Origin: Bradyrhizobium sp. C9 | GTDB taxonomy: Bacteria; Pseudomonadota; Alphaproteobacteria; Rhizobiales; Xanthobacteraceae | Length of the DNA stretch: 64,000 bases | Assembly: GCF_002532045.1 (NCBI RefSeq) | Contig: NZ_NWTG01000005.1 | Coordinates: 248,001 to 312,000, forward strand | Direction: 5' to 3' | Shown here: piece by piece, positions 18,691-27,549 of the stretch | How positions within the stretch are numbered: position 1 is the first letter of the stretch | Layout of the letters: every line of letters begins with the position of its first letter | The notes under the pieces: model-generated | Told to the model about the DNA's origin: nothing | Seen by the model: the letters and a program-made list of their open reading frames with translations, nothing else | Databases searched by the model: none | Position numbers and translations under genes: made by a program

Positions 18691-19674
18691 ATGAACGTTC
18701 GATCCGGTTTTCTGGACTCCATTGGCAATACACCGTTGATCAGGCTGCGCGCGGCGTCGGAGATCACGGGCTGCAACATCTACGGCAAGGCCGAATTTGT
18801 TAATCCGGGCGGCTCGATCAAGGATCGTGCCGCCCTCGCCATCATCAACGACGCCGAGCAGCGCGGCCTCCTCAAGCCGGGCGGCGTCATCGTCGAAGGC
18901 ACGGCCGGCAACGTCGGCATCGGCCTTGCGCTCGTCGCCAACGCGCGCGGCTATCGATCCGTGATCGTGATGCCCGATACGCAAAGCCAGGAGAAGAAGG
19001 ACATGCTGCGGCTCTGCGGCGCCGATCTGCGCCTGATGCCCGCGGTGCCGTCTTCCCATCCGGACCACTATGCCCGTTTTTCCGGTCGCCTCGCCGAGGA
19101 GCTCGGCGCATTCTGGGCCAACCAATTCGACAACGTCGCCAACCGCGATGGCCACTATCGGACGACTGGTCCCGAGATCTGGCAACAGACGAATGGAAAG
19201 GTCGATGGCTTCACTTGTGCCGTCGGCAGCGGCGGGACGTTGGGCGGCATTGCGCGTGCCCTCAAGGAGCGAAATCCCGACGTGAAGATCGCGCTCAGCG
19301 ATCCCATGGGCGCCGCCCTCTACAACTGGTTCACAAAGGGCGAGCTGACGACAGAAGGTGAATCGATCACGGAAGGTATCGGCCAGGTCCGTGTGACGAA
19401 GAACCTCGAGGGTGCGCCGATCGACATGGCGTACCAGATCACTGACGAGGAGGCGCTACCCGTCCTGTTCGACCTGGTCGCACATGAAGGGTTGGTGCTG
19501 GGTGGTTCGAGCGCGATCAACGTCGTCGGAGCGATGCGGCTTGCCCGCGACCTTGGTCCAGGCAAGACCATCGTCACCATCCTTGCGGACGGTGGCCAGC
19601 GCTACCAGTCCAAGCTCTTCAATCCGGACTTCCTGCGCAAGAAGAACCTCCCGGTGCCGCCCTGGATGACGTGA
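18691..19674 (+). CDS. Cysteine synthase-family PLP enzyme
   Basis: A 327-residue fold-type II PLP enzyme. The Schiff-base lysine is in NPGGSIKDRAA (Lys44) and the phosphate-binding loop is GSGGTLGG. The usual substrate-binding TSGNTG loop reads EGTAGNVGIG here, a variant seen in a divergent branch of cysteine-synthase-like proteins. It would make cysteine (or a related amino acid) from an O-activated serine and sulfide. A good ribosome site (AGGTGGGG) precedes the ATG. It stands alone, without cysE or sulfate genes. Because of the variant loop, O-acetylserine specificity should not be assumed. Confidence 0.82.
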   Translation: MNVRSGFLDSIGNTPLIRLRAASEITGCNIYGKAEFVNPGGSIKDRAALAIINDAEQRGLLKPGGVIVEGTAGNVGIGLALVANARGYRSVIVMPDTQSQEKKDMLRLCGADLRLMPAVPSSHPDHYARFSGRLAEELGAFWANQFDNVANRDGHYRTTGPEIWQQTNGKVDGFTCAVGSGGTLGGIARALKERNPDVKIALSDPMGAALYNWFTKGELTTEGESITEGIGQVRVTKNLEGAPIDMAYQITDEEALPVLFDLVAHEGLVLGGSSAINVVGAMRLARDLGPGKTIVTILADGGQRYQSKLFNPDFLRKKNLPVPPWMT

Positions 19675-19693
19675 AGCGGGAGCGAACCTGCCG

Positions 19694-19984
19694 CTAGCGA
19701 TCGTCGTCATGGATCGACGAAGGATGCCGGCATAGCGGCGTGACCTGTATCTCCATGAACGGAAACAGCGGCAGGCCGGACAGGATATCGTGCAATTCCT
19801 GCGCGCCCGACACATCGAAGATGCTGACATTGGCGTAGCGCCCGGCCACCCGCCACAGATGGCGCCAGGCCCCCATGCGCTGCAACTCCATGGCACGGGC
19901 ACGCTCGGCCTGCTTCAGCGCATCGACCTTTTCGGCCGGGAGATCGTGCGGGATCCGCACGTCCATTTCGACGTGAAACAGCAT
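19694..19984 (-). CDS. catC: Muconolactone delta-isomerase
   Basis: A 96-residue enzyme converting muconolactone to 3-oxoadipate enol-lactone in the catechol branch of the beta-ketoadipate pathway. The length and the FHVEMDVRIPHDLP and EIQVTPLCRHPS regions fit CatC, which forms a decamer. AAGGAGAG precedes the ATG. It lies 108 bases downstream of the HpaB-family monooxygenase, same strand, so probably co-transcribed, while catB is in the divergent operon. Confidence 0.9.
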   Translation of the reverse strand: MLFHVEMDVRIPHDLPAEKVDALKQAERARAMELQRMGAWRHLWRVAGRYANVSIFDVSGAQELHDILSGLPLFPFMEIQVTPLCRHPSSIHDDDR

Positions 19985-20092
19985 GATGATCGACTCTCCT
20001 TGCGGGCGATGAGGCGGTAACGCGAAACGGATAGGAGCCGCCGCGAGATCGCGGCGACTCCATCTCTCTCTATCAGATCGGCAATGCTATCG

Positions 20093-21670
20093 TCAGCCCT
20101 GCACCAGACCGCGGCTGACGAGGTTGATGTCATCGGGATTGACGAGATCCTTCGCCGTCCAACCCGAGACGTCGTAGTCGCTCATGCAATTGCGCACGAA
20201 ATCCTGCATGGCGCCGAGGTCGCCGGTCGCGCTCGCGGCCATCAACGTCTCGACGCGAAGGTTCTCGTAATTGCCCGCATAGTTGCGCTCGTAGAGTTCG
20301 TGCCGGCCGCCGAACTCGGAGCCGACCGCGTCCCAGAGCAGCTTGAGCAGCTTGATCCGGTCGATCGCGGCATAGCCGTTGGAGCCGCGCACGAAGCGGT
20401 CGAGATAAGGCCGGATCGCCTCGCTCTCGAGATCGGCCGAGCTCGACGGCAGGTAGATCAGGCCGCTCGCGACGTGACGCTCGATCAGTTCCTTGATCCG
20501 CGGATAGGCCATCGGTGCGAACACGCGATAGGCCAGCCCGTAGTTCAGGTTGGGCAGATTGTAGCCCTCGGTCCCCTGCCAGGCGATCGGCGATTTCACC
20601 ATCGCATCCGACATGCCGTGGAACAGATTGCGCCAGGCGATCACCTCGCCCACCGCCGTCTGCACGCCACGGAAATCCTTCGATCCGGTCGCCTCCACCG
20701 CCATCGAGAACAGGCCCGCGATGAAGTCGAGCTTGACGGCAAGCCGCGTCACGCCATGCAGCGTGAAGCGCGGGATGAAGCCCGACGCCGGGAAGAACTG
20801 GTTGATCTTGTCGACGTCACCATAGATGAAGACGTTCTCCCAGGGCACCAGCACCTTGTCGAAAACAAGAATGGAGTCGTTCTCGTCGAAGCGGCTCGAC
20901 AGCGGATAGTCGAACGGCGAGCCGGTCGCGGCCGCGGTGAATTCATAGGATGAGCGGGCGATCAGCTTGACGCCCTTGGCATCCATTGGCGCCGTGAAGA
21001 TCAGCGCGAACGACTTGTCCTTGATCGGGATGCCGTAATGGGCGATGAAATTGTAGTGCGTCAGCGCCGAGCCGGTCGCAACCACCTTCGCACCTGAGAC
21101 GATCAGGCCAGCATCGGTCTCCTTCTCGACATGCATGAAGACGTCGCGCACGTCCTCGATGGCGCGATCGCGATCGATCGGCGGGTTGACGATGGCGTGA
21201 TTCCAGAAGTCGAGCCGTTCCTGGGTCCGGGCATACCACTTCTTCGCATTGCCGGCATATTCACCATAGAAGCCTGAGTTCGCCCCCAGGGTGCCGAGGA
21301 ACGCCGCCTTGTAGTCAGGCGAGCGGCCCATCCAGCCATAAGCGACCTTCTGCAATTCGGCGATGGCGTCGCGCCCCTTGATCAGGTCGTCGGCCGTTCG
21401 CGAGCCGAGGAAGAACGGATGGGTCAGCTGCCCGGAGCCGGTGTCGGTCAGGACGCCGATCTGATCCTTCTTCTCGTGGAAGCGATCGTACCAGCGCGCC
21501 ACCATCCGCGCCGAGTTGCGGAAGGCCGGATGCTGGGTGACGTTCTTGACGCGCTCGCCGTAGATGTAGATTTCACGGCCGTCCTGGATGCTGTCCAGGA
21601 ATTCCGCGCCCGTATACACGCTGGTGGTCGACGCAGGGCTATCGGCCCGCAGGGCAGCTGCTGTAGTCAT
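20093..21670 (-). CDS. HpaB-family FADH2-dependent aromatic monooxygenase, oxygenase component
   Basis: A 525-residue protein of the 4-hydroxyphenylacetate 3-hydroxylase family, the large component of two-component flavin monooxygenases that ortho-hydroxylate phenols using reduced FAD from a partner reductase. Family blocks include [31 protein letters not shown], the [18 protein letters not shown] loop and a helical C-terminus. GGAGGAGAAACCC fixes the ATG at 21670; the frame to 21730 is not needed. Substrate options are phenol (as in PheA), 4-hydroxyphenylacetate or a substituted phenol. Its neighbours catB, catC and a ring-cleavage dioxygenase suggest the product is a catechol or hydroxyquinol. 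Confidence 0.9.
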   Translation of the reverse strand: MTTAAALRADSPASTTSVYTGAEFLDSIQDGREIYIYGERVKNVTQHPAFRNSARMVARWYDRFHEKKDQIGVLTDTGSGQLTHPFFLGSRTADDLIKGRDAIAELQKVAYGWMGRSPDYKAAFLGTLGANSGFYGEYAGNAKKWYARTQERLDFWNHAIVNPPIDRDRAIEDVRDVFMHVEKETDAGLIVSGAKVVATGSALTHYNFIAHYGIPIKDKSFALIFTAPMDAKGVKLIARSSYEFTAAATGSPFDYPLSSRFDENDSILVFDKVLVPWENVFIYGDVDKINQFFPASGFIPRFTLHGVTRLAVKLDFIAGLFSMAVEATGSKDFRGVQTAVGEVIAWRNLFHGMSDAMVKSPIAWQGTEGYNLPNLNYGLAYRVFAPMAYPRIKELIERHVASGLIYLPSSSADLESEAIRPYLDRFVRGSNGYAAIDRIKLLKLLWDAVGSEFGGRHELYERNYAGNYENLRVETLMAASATGDLGAMQDFVRNCMSDYDVSGWTAKDLVNPDDINLVSRGLVQG

Positions 21671-21945
21671 GGGTTTCTCCTCCGCTTGTGTCGTTGGACC
21701 GGCGGGCGTTGCCACACCGGCCCGAACCATCCCGTCACGCTCTTGGTCGGCGTGACATCGGCGGAAAAGCTACGCGCTCAGGCGGAGCGGACGAAAGGTA
21801 TCACACCATACCGCGCGGACCGCCTCGGCTCGGGCTATGACTCGGGTGGCACGGACTGGACGGCGATGATCGTTCGGCCGACGCAACGCCGCAGCTGACG
21901 CAGCAATTGCACGGCACGGCAAGGGAGCGGAAACCGGAGCGAGCC
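21671..21945. promoter_or_regulatory. Divergent promoter region of the aromatic cluster
   Basis: A 275-base region between the minus-strand monooxygenase operon and the plus-strand FAD synthetase operon. It holds the palindrome GGTATCACACCATACC at 21797-21812, a plausible operator for the LysR regulator encoded at the end of the plus-strand unit. The dyad is GTAT-N6-ATAC, not the textbook T-N11-A, so the assignment is tentative. Confidence 0.45.
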
Positions 21946-22575
21946 ATGGGCAAAAACTCGGCCAGGGGTTTTGACAGCGCTACTGTCGCTTTCCATCGCG
22001 ATGGGGAATTGGCCCTCGACGCCAGCGTTGTGACCATCGGCGCGTTCGACGGCGTCCACCGCGGCCATCAGGAACTGCTCCGGCAGACCATTGCGGCCGC
22101 GCGACGCCGCGGCGTTCCCGCGGTGGTCTACACCTTCGATCCGCCGCCGAAGGTGTATTTCGGCCAAGCCGAGGCGCTGATCCCGCTGCACGAAAAGCTC
22201 GAGCGCATCGCAACATTCGCACCTGATCATGTCGTCGTCGCCGAATTCAACCAGATCTATGTCCGGCGCACTGCGACCGAGTTCCTCGCCGAGCTGCGGC
22301 GTCTGCAGCCGCGTGAAGTGATCGTCGGCGAGGATTTTCGCTTCGGGTCCTGCAAAGGCGGCACCGCGCAGTTGCTGCGGCAGCACTTCGACACGCGCGT
22401 CCTGCCGCCAGTGCGCTGCGGCAATGGCGAGATCGTCTCCAGCAGCCGGATCCGTTCGCTGCGGCGATCCGGCCTTGCCGCCGCCGCCGCGGCGCTCGAA
22501 AACTGGCGGGGCATCGTGACCACATCGCCTGGCAATCGATCCAGCCTGGCCCAACTCGAGGTCATCAACCCATGA
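21946..22575 (+). CDS. FAD synthetase (RibF N-domain-like), lacking the riboflavin kinase domain
   Basis: A 209-residue protein matching only the FMN adenylyltransferase half of bifunctional RibF. The nucleotidyl-transferase signature is VVTIGAFDGVHRGHQ (residues 29-42); later come VIVGEDFRFG and the SSSRIR motif that normally ends this domain. RibF is usually about 310 residues because a riboflavin kinase domain follows; here the chain stops instead. The start at 21946 has GGAG upstream. It overlaps the flavin reductase by four bases (ATGA), so the two are translationally coupled. It probably makes FAD for the reductase-monooxygenase pair. Confidence 0.85.
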   Translation: MGKNSARGFDSATVAFHRDGELALDASVVTIGAFDGVHRGHQELLRQTIAAARRRGVPAVVYTFDPPPKVYFGQAEALIPLHEKLERIATFAPDHVVVAEFNQIYVRRTATEFLAELRRLQPREVIVGEDFRFGSCKGGTAQLLRQHFDTRVLPPVRCGNGEIVSSSRIRSLRRSGLAAAAAALENWRGIVTTSPGNRSSLAQLEVINP

Positions 22576-23096
22576 CCGCCATCGATCCGCGCGAGCTGCG
22601 CAATGCCTGCGGCCAATTCGGCACCGGCGTCACCATCATCACCACGCATTGCGAGGGCCGCGACCATGGCATGACGGCCAACGCCTTCATGTCGGTCTCG
22701 CTCGATCCGCCGCTGGTCGCGATCTCGATCGCGAAGAGCGCGAAGATGCTTTGCAACATCCAGAGCACCGGCCGCTTCGCGGTCAGCGTGCTCGCCGAGG
22801 GCATGGAGGATCTCGCCTGGCATTTCGCAGGCAAGCCGAAGCTCGACCTCTGCGACGTGTTCGAACGCCGCAACGAGCTGCCCGTCATCGCGAATGCGGC
22901 GGCGTATTTCGTGACCGATCTTGCGGACGAGATCGTTGCGGGCGACCACACCATCTTCCTCGGCCATGTCCGCGAGATGGCGCTGGAGTCCGGCAAAAAG
23001 CCGCTGCTGTTCTGCCGCGGCCGCTTCGGCAGCCTCGCCGATCCGCACCCGGCGCCCGCGATGCTGGAGAATGCGGCCTACGAATTTATCTGGTGA
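22572..23096 (+). CDS. Flavin reductase component (HpaC/DIM6-NTAB family)
   Basis: A 174-residue NAD(P)H:flavin oxidoreductase that supplies reduced flavin to the HpaB-type oxygenase. The split-barrel flavin-binding blocks are clear: FGTGVTIITT, GMTANAFMSVSLDPPLVAISI, and a C-terminal LLFCRGRFGSL. The start codon overlaps the stop of the FAD synthetase. The dioxygenase follows after 72 bases. Length and order fit the small subunit of a two-component monooxygenase whose large subunit is the divergent gene at 20093-21670. Confidence 0.9.
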   Translation: MTAIDPRELRNACGQFGTGVTIITTHCEGRDHGMTANAFMSVSLDPPLVAISIAKSAKMLCNIQSTGRFAVSVLAEGMEDLAWHFAGKPKLDLCDVFERRNELPVIANAAAYFVTDLADEIVAGDHTIFLGHVREMALESGKKPLLFCRGRFGSLADPHPAPAMLENAAYEFIW

Positions 23097-23168
23097 GACC
23101 GCCAGAAGATATTCCCGAAAACGGGGATGCAAGTTTGATCCAAACTGCAAGAAAAGGAGGAAACGACC

Positions 23169-24038
23169 ATGCTGAACGTCAACAAGGACACCATCACCGA
23201 CCACGTGATCGCCGCGCTCTCGAACGACATTCCGGATCGCAACCGTCAGATCATGACGAGCCTGATCCGCCACATGCACGCGTTCTGCAAGGAGGTCGAC
23301 CTGACCTTCGCCGAGTGGTTCGCCGCCTGCGAGTTCCTGCGGCGTGCCGGCGACATCTCGGACGAGAAGCGCAACGAGTTCATCCTAATCGCCGACATTC
23401 TCGGCGTCGAGGTGTTGGTCGACATGCTCGACCACAGGGTCACCGACGGTGAGAGCGAGTCCACCGTGCTCGGGCCGTTCTACCGGGAGAACCCGCCGGT
23501 GCTGCCGAAGGGCGCCTCCATCATCAAGAAGACGTTCGACAACGCGCAGACCGTCAAGGTCTCGGGGCGCGTCAGCGACACCGCAGGCCGGCCGATCGAG
23601 GGCGTCACCATCGACGTCTGGGAAGACGCGCCGAACGGCCTGTATGATCTGCAGGATCCCGAGCAGCCGGCCTATAATCTGCGCGGCCGCTTCACGACCG
23701 ACGCCAACGGCGAATACGCCTTCGTGGCGCTGCGTCCCGAGCCTTACCCGATCCCCTACGACGGCGCCGGCGGCGAGCTGTTGAAATACATGGGTCACCA
23801 TCCCTGGCGTCCGGGCCACATCCACTTCATGCTCTCCAAGGACGGCTATCAGTCACTGATCTCGCAGATCTACGATTCCGAGACCAAGTATCTCGACAAC
23901 GACTCGGTGTTCGCCGTGAAGCAGAGCCTGATCGGCAAGTTTGCCAAGGCCCCAGCGGGCGCCGACACCGACCTCGTTCTCGATTTCGACTTCAAGCTCA
24001 AGAAGGCCGCGGTCGAGCGCCTCGTCGCGGCCGAGTGA
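23169..24038 (+). CDS. Intradiol ring-cleavage dioxygenase (catechol or hydroxyquinol 1,2-dioxygenase)
   Basis: A 289-residue Fe(III) dioxygenase with an N-terminal helical dimer domain, then ESTVLGPFYRENPP and the catalytic beta-sandwich. Candidate iron ligands are the Tyr in NGLYDLQ, a Tyr in YPIPYDG and the two His of RPGHIHFML. YPIP-x-DG and HPWRPGHIHF wording is closer to hydroxyquinol dioxygenases than to classic CatA, yet the neighbours are catB and catC. The usual GRHP reads GHHP here, a change next to the active site. AAGGAGG precedes the ATG. Both specificities remain open. Confidence 0.87.
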   Translation: MLNVNKDTITDHVIAALSNDIPDRNRQIMTSLIRHMHAFCKEVDLTFAEWFAACEFLRRAGDISDEKRNEFILIADILGVEVLVDMLDHRVTDGESESTVLGPFYRENPPVLPKGASIIKKTFDNAQTVKVSGRVSDTAGRPIEGVTIDVWEDAPNGLYDLQDPEQPAYNLRGRFTTDANGEYAFVALRPEPYPIPYDGAGGELLKYMGHHPWRPGHIHFMLSKDGYQSLISQIYDSETKYLDNDSVFAVKQSLIGKFAKAPAGADTDLVLDFDFKLKKAAVERLVAAE

Positions 24039-24049
24039 TACGCACCACG

Positions 24050-24078
24050 CCCTGCCAGGCCGGGAACGCCTGGCAGGG
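24050..24078 (+). terminator. Strong intra-operon hairpin between dioxygenase and catB
   Basis: Perfect stem CCCTGCCAGGC/GCCTGGCAGGG with a seven-base loop, 11 bases after the dioxygenase stop. Only TTC follows, so it may attenuate catB expression or protect the upstream mRNA rather than fully terminate. Confidence 0.55.
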
Positions 24079-24106
24079 TTCACCTTGAACTGACCTGTGA
24101 GGACAG

Positions 24107-25285
24107 ATGAGTCGTGCCGTGATCGAAATCGCCGAGCCCGTGGAGCAGGTGCGGAGCCTCGCGAGGGACACCGCAATCCGCAGTATCCGCGCCACTATCG
24201 TGGAAGCACCGACCCGCCGGCGGCACAAGCTCTCGAACACGGAAGTCACACACCAGGGCTACGTGCTGGTGCGCGTGCTGCTCGATAATGGCGTGACCGG
24301 TATCGGCGAAGCCTCGACGCTCGGCGGGCCGCGCTGGGCCGAGGAGAGCGTGGAATCGATCAAGGCCGCGGCCACGAATTACCTGGCGCCGGCGCTGCTC
24401 GGGCAGCCTGCCCTCGCCTTCGAAGCCAATGCCTTGCGCATGAGCAAGGCTGCGACCCGCAATTTCGCCGCCAAGGGCGCGATCGAGTCCGCCCTGCTCG
24501 ACGCCGCCGGCAAGACGCTCGGCCTTCCCGCCAGCGCGCTGCTCGGTGGTGCGGTTCGCGAGCGCATGGAAGTGATCTGGGCGCTGGCCTCGGGCGACAG
24601 CGGCCAGGAGCTGGAGGAAGCCAAGGAGAAGCTGCGGCGCCGCGAACACCGCCAGTTCAAGATCAAGTTCGGCTTCAACCGCCCGCAGGCGGATCTGAAG
24701 CGGCTGCAGACGCTGCGCGCCGGCCTCGGCGACGAGGTGCGCCTGATCGTCGACGTCAACCAGGGCTGGACCGAGGCCGAATGCATCCGCTTCATGCCCG
24801 CGCTGGAGGAACTGGACGTCGCGCTGATCGAGCAGCCGGTGTCGGCGCTGCAGCTGGAAGCCATGGCGCGTGTCGCGGCGCGCACCTCCATCCCGTTGCT
24901 GGTCGACGAGGCCGCTTTCACCAAGGAGGAAATCGCCCGCGTCGCCACGATGGGCTGTGGCAGCGTCTATTCGCTGAAGCTCGTGAAGAGCGGCGGCCTG
25001 TTCGAAATGAAGCGTGCCGCCGCGGTCGCCGGCGCGCACGGCCTCGAACTCTATGGCGGCTGCCTGCTGGAGAGCAGCATCGGCGCGGCCGCACATCTCG
25101 CTGCATTCGCCACCCTCCCCAGACTCGAATGGGGCAGCGAGCATTTCGGCCCGCGGATCCTGGTGGAGGATCTCGTCGTCAACCCGATCAGATTCGACGA
25201 GTTCGAGATCTGCGTGCCCGATGGCCCGGGCCTCGGCGTCGAGGTCGACGAGGACAAGATCCGTGCCTTCGCCCGGAAGGATTAG
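24107..25285 (+). CDS. catB: Muconate cycloisomerase
   Basis: A 392-residue enolase-superfamily enzyme that cyclises cis,cis-muconate to muconolactone. The catalytic Lys pair is in FKIKFGFN (KxK), Mg ligands are in VDVNQGW, IEQPV and VDEA, and the acid/base Lys region is SLKLVKSGG. The N-terminal capping domain carries the SNTEVTHQGYVLVRV strand typical of CatB. It lies between the dioxygenase and the LysR gene. Its product feeds CatC encoded on the other strand at 19694. Confidence 0.9.
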   Translation: MSRAVIEIAEPVEQVRSLARDTAIRSIRATIVEAPTRRRHKLSNTEVTHQGYVLVRVLLDNGVTGIGEASTLGGPRWAEESVESIKAAATNYLAPALLGQPALAFEANALRMSKAATRNFAAKGAIESALLDAAGKTLGLPASALLGGAVRERMEVIWALASGDSGQELEEAKEKLRRREHRQFKIKFGFNRPQADLKRLQTLRAGLGDEVRLIVDVNQGWTEAECIRFMPALEELDVALIEQPVSALQLEAMARVAARTSIPLLVDEAAFTKEEIARVATMGCGSVYSLKLVKSGGLFEMKRAAAVAGAHGLELYGGCLLESSIGAAAHLAAFATLPRLEWGSEHFGPRILVEDLVVNPIRFDEFEICVPDGPGLGVEVDEDKIRAFARKD

Positions 25286-25471
25286 GGAGATGGCGTCGGC
25301 CGCGCGGATAATTGACAATCCGGGGACGCCCCCTCAGTCTTCGCGCTGGAACCACTGTCTCGATCATGCGCCGATGACCACGCGATATCAAACCCGACAG
25401 GCCTTTCCCGCAGCTTCAGCGGAAGCGCGCGAACGAACACCCGGCTGACCGTGACCGATCGCGACGACGTC

Positions 25472-26368
25472 ATGGATCTGAGGCGGCTGGTCTACTTCGT
25501 CGCCGTCGCCGAGGAATTGCATTTCGGCCGTGCCGCATCGCGGCTCGCGATCGCCCAGCCGCCGCTCAGCCGGCAGATTGCGCAGCTGGAGAGCGATCTC
25601 GGCGTCGTGCTGATCGACCGAAGCCGAAGCCAGATCCGGCTGACCCAGGCCGGCAGCGTGCTGCTCGAACGTGCGCGCGATGTGCTGGAGCGGCTCGACC
25701 GGACCCATCGCGAGATCAAGCGGATCGGGGAAGGCTTTTCGGGGCACCTGCGCGTCGCCTTCGTCGGATCGGCGACCTATGGCGTGCTGCCCAACGTGAT
25801 CAAGGCGTTTCGCTTAGCCTATCCCGACGTCGAGCTCGCGCTGTCGGCGATGAACAATGCCGAGCAGAAGCGCGCGGTGATCCAGCGCGAGATCGATATC
25901 GCGGTCGCCCGGCCCTCGCTCGACGACGAGGAATTGAAGTCGGAGCCGCTGCTGCAGGAGCCGTTGATCTTGGCTCTGTCCGATACTTCGCCGCTGCTCG
26001 AGCAGCAGGTCACGCGGCTGGCGGCGCTCAAGGCCGAGACATTCGTGCTCTATCCGCGCAAGCCGCGCCCGAGCTTCGCCGACCACATCCTCAACATCTG
26101 CCTCGAAGAGGGCTTTATTCCGAAATCGCAGGTGCTGGCCCAGGATTACCAAACCGCGATCAGCCTGGTGTCGGTCGGCGTCGGCATCGCGCTGGTGCCG
26201 CAATCGGTCTCACAGGCGGAACGCCCCGGCGTCGCCTATCGCGCCTATGAGGGACACAATCCCGGCACCGCGCTGTCGCTGAACTACCGGCGCGACAACC
26301 GGATGCCGCATCTCTTCAATTTCCTGAAGGTCGCGCAGGACGTCACGCGGCGTCAGCGCAAGCAGTAA
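25472..26368 (+). CDS. LysR-family regulator, CatR/BenM-like by context
   Basis: A 298-residue LysR-type regulator. The N-terminal winged helix is clear (LRRLVYFVAVAEELHFGRAASRL followed by AQPPLSRQIAQLE), then a linker helix and a two-lobed effector domain containing VGSATYGVLPNVI and VSVGVGIALVPQS. The ATG at 25472 is preferred over the GTG at 25451 because LysR proteins normally begin right at this helix. Its place at the end of the cat operon suggests it responds to muconate or a related ring-cleavage product; in many cat clusters the regulator is divergent instead. Confidence 0.88.
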   Translation: MDLRRLVYFVAVAEELHFGRAASRLAIAQPPLSRQIAQLESDLGVVLIDRSRSQIRLTQAGSVLLERARDVLERLDRTHREIKRIGEGFSGHLRVAFVGSATYGVLPNVIKAFRLAYPDVELALSAMNNAEQKRAVIQREIDIAVARPSLDDEELKSEPLLQEPLILALSDTSPLLEQQVTRLAALKAETFVLYPRKPRPSFADHILNICLEEGFIPKSQVLAQDYQTAISLVSVGVGIALVPQSVSQAERPGVAYRAYEGHNPGTALSLNYRRDNRMPHLFNFLKVAQDVTRRQRKQ

Positions 26369-26377
26369 CCGGCGCCG

Positions 26378-27364
26378 TCAGGCCGCGACCGACGCAGGCG
26401 CGCGATCGTCCACGCGTGCGATTGCATCGCGCAGCACGTCGATCCCGGCGCCGGGCCGAACGCCGTTCTCCGCAAGGTGCCTGCGGAACGCGCGCGCACC
26501 GGGTACGCCATGGAAAGCGCCGACGAAATGGCGCGTGATCGAATGCAGCCGCGTGCCCTCGGCCAGTTGCCGCTCGATATAGGGCAGCATCGCCGCGAAC
26601 ACGTCCTTCATCGCGGCGTGCGGCGACGTTTCACCGAACAGCTCGGAATCGACCGACAGCAGCCGCCACGGCTCCTGATACGCCGCCCGCCCCAGCATCA
26701 CGCCATCGACATGCGCCAGATGCTGCTTCGCTTCGGCGATACTCGTGATGCCGCCATTGATGATGATGGGCACATCCGGCAGCGTCGCCTTGAGGCGATA
26801 GACGCGATCGTAGTCGAGCGGCGGGATGTCGCGGTTCTCCTTCGGCGACAATCCGTTGAGCCAGGCCTTGCGCGCATGCACGACGAGCGCATCCGCGCCG
26901 GCGGCAATCACGCCGCGCGCCAGCGTATCGAGCGCCGTTTCCGGATCCTGGTCGTCGATGCCGATCCGGCACTTCACCGTCACGGGAATCTTCACCGCGC
27001 GCTTCATCGCCGCGACGCCCTCGGCGACCAGCGCGGGCTCCGCCATCAGGCAGGCGCCGAACCGGCCGTCCTTCACCCGATCGGACGGACAGCCGACATT
27101 GAGATTGATCTCGTCATAGCCGAAATCCTCGCCGATCCGCGCGGCGGTCGCGAGATCGCGCGGATCGGAACCGCCGAGCTGCAGCGCCACCGGATGCTCG
27201 CTGGTATCGAAGCCGAGCAGCCGCGCCCGGTCGCCGTGGATCACAGCGCCGGTGGTCAGCATCTCCGTATAAAGCCGCGCCCGCCGCGACATCAGCCGAT
27301 GGAAGACCCGGCAATGCCGGTCGGTCCAATCCATCATGGGGGCAACACTGAATTTATATTTCAT
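26378..27364 (-). CDS. dusA: tRNA-dihydrouridine synthase A
   Basis: A 328-residue FMN enzyme that reduces uridines in the tRNA D-loop. The TIM-barrel start is FSVAPMMDWTDRHCR, the catalytic cysteine is Cys92 in LNVGCPSDRVKDGRFGACLM, and the FMN phosphate site is IIINGGI with DGVMLGRAAY. Length and motifs fit DusA. It is convergent with the LysR gene (9-base gap). Its 5' end borders a degraded mobile element, and the dusA 5' region is a known integration target of a phage-integrase family. Confidence 0.95.
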   Translation of the reverse strand: MKYKFSVAPMMDWTDRHCRVFHRLMSRRARLYTEMLTTGAVIHGDRARLLGFDTSEHPVALQLGGSDPRDLATAARIGEDFGYDEINLNVGCPSDRVKDGRFGACLMAEPALVAEGVAAMKRAVKIPVTVKCRIGIDDQDPETALDTLARGVIAAGADALVVHARKAWLNGLSPKENRDIPPLDYDRVYRLKATLPDVPIIINGGITSIAEAKQHLAHVDGVMLGRAAYQEPWRLLSVDSELFGETSPHAAMKDVFAAMLPYIERQLAEGTRLHSITRHFVGAFHGVPGARAFRRHLAENGVRPGAGIDVLRDAIARVDDRAPASVAA

Positions 27365-27469
27365 ATCAATGACTTAACTGGATTGCCGGTCCAATGCAAT
27401 GGAAACCGACAGAATTTTTCCTCAGCATATTCAAGCGCATATCTGCTGGTTCGGATTCCAGACCGCATT

Positions 27470-27494
27470 CGGTGTGCCAAAAGTGTGCCGCGGG
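27470..27494 (+). repeat. 25-bp direct repeat, copy 1 (GTGTGCC-rich)
   Basis: CGGTGTGCCAAAAGTGTGCC followed by GCGGG. It matches copy 2 at 28068-28092 at 23 of 25 positions. Two further GTGTGCC-like boxes follow within 60 bases (27516-27545). Such clustered boxes resemble integrase arm-type sites. Confidence 0.6.
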
Positions 27495-27549
27495 TCTTAC
27501 CACCGCAACTTATGGCGCACATTTAGTGTGCCGCGAGAGAGTGTCGCCC

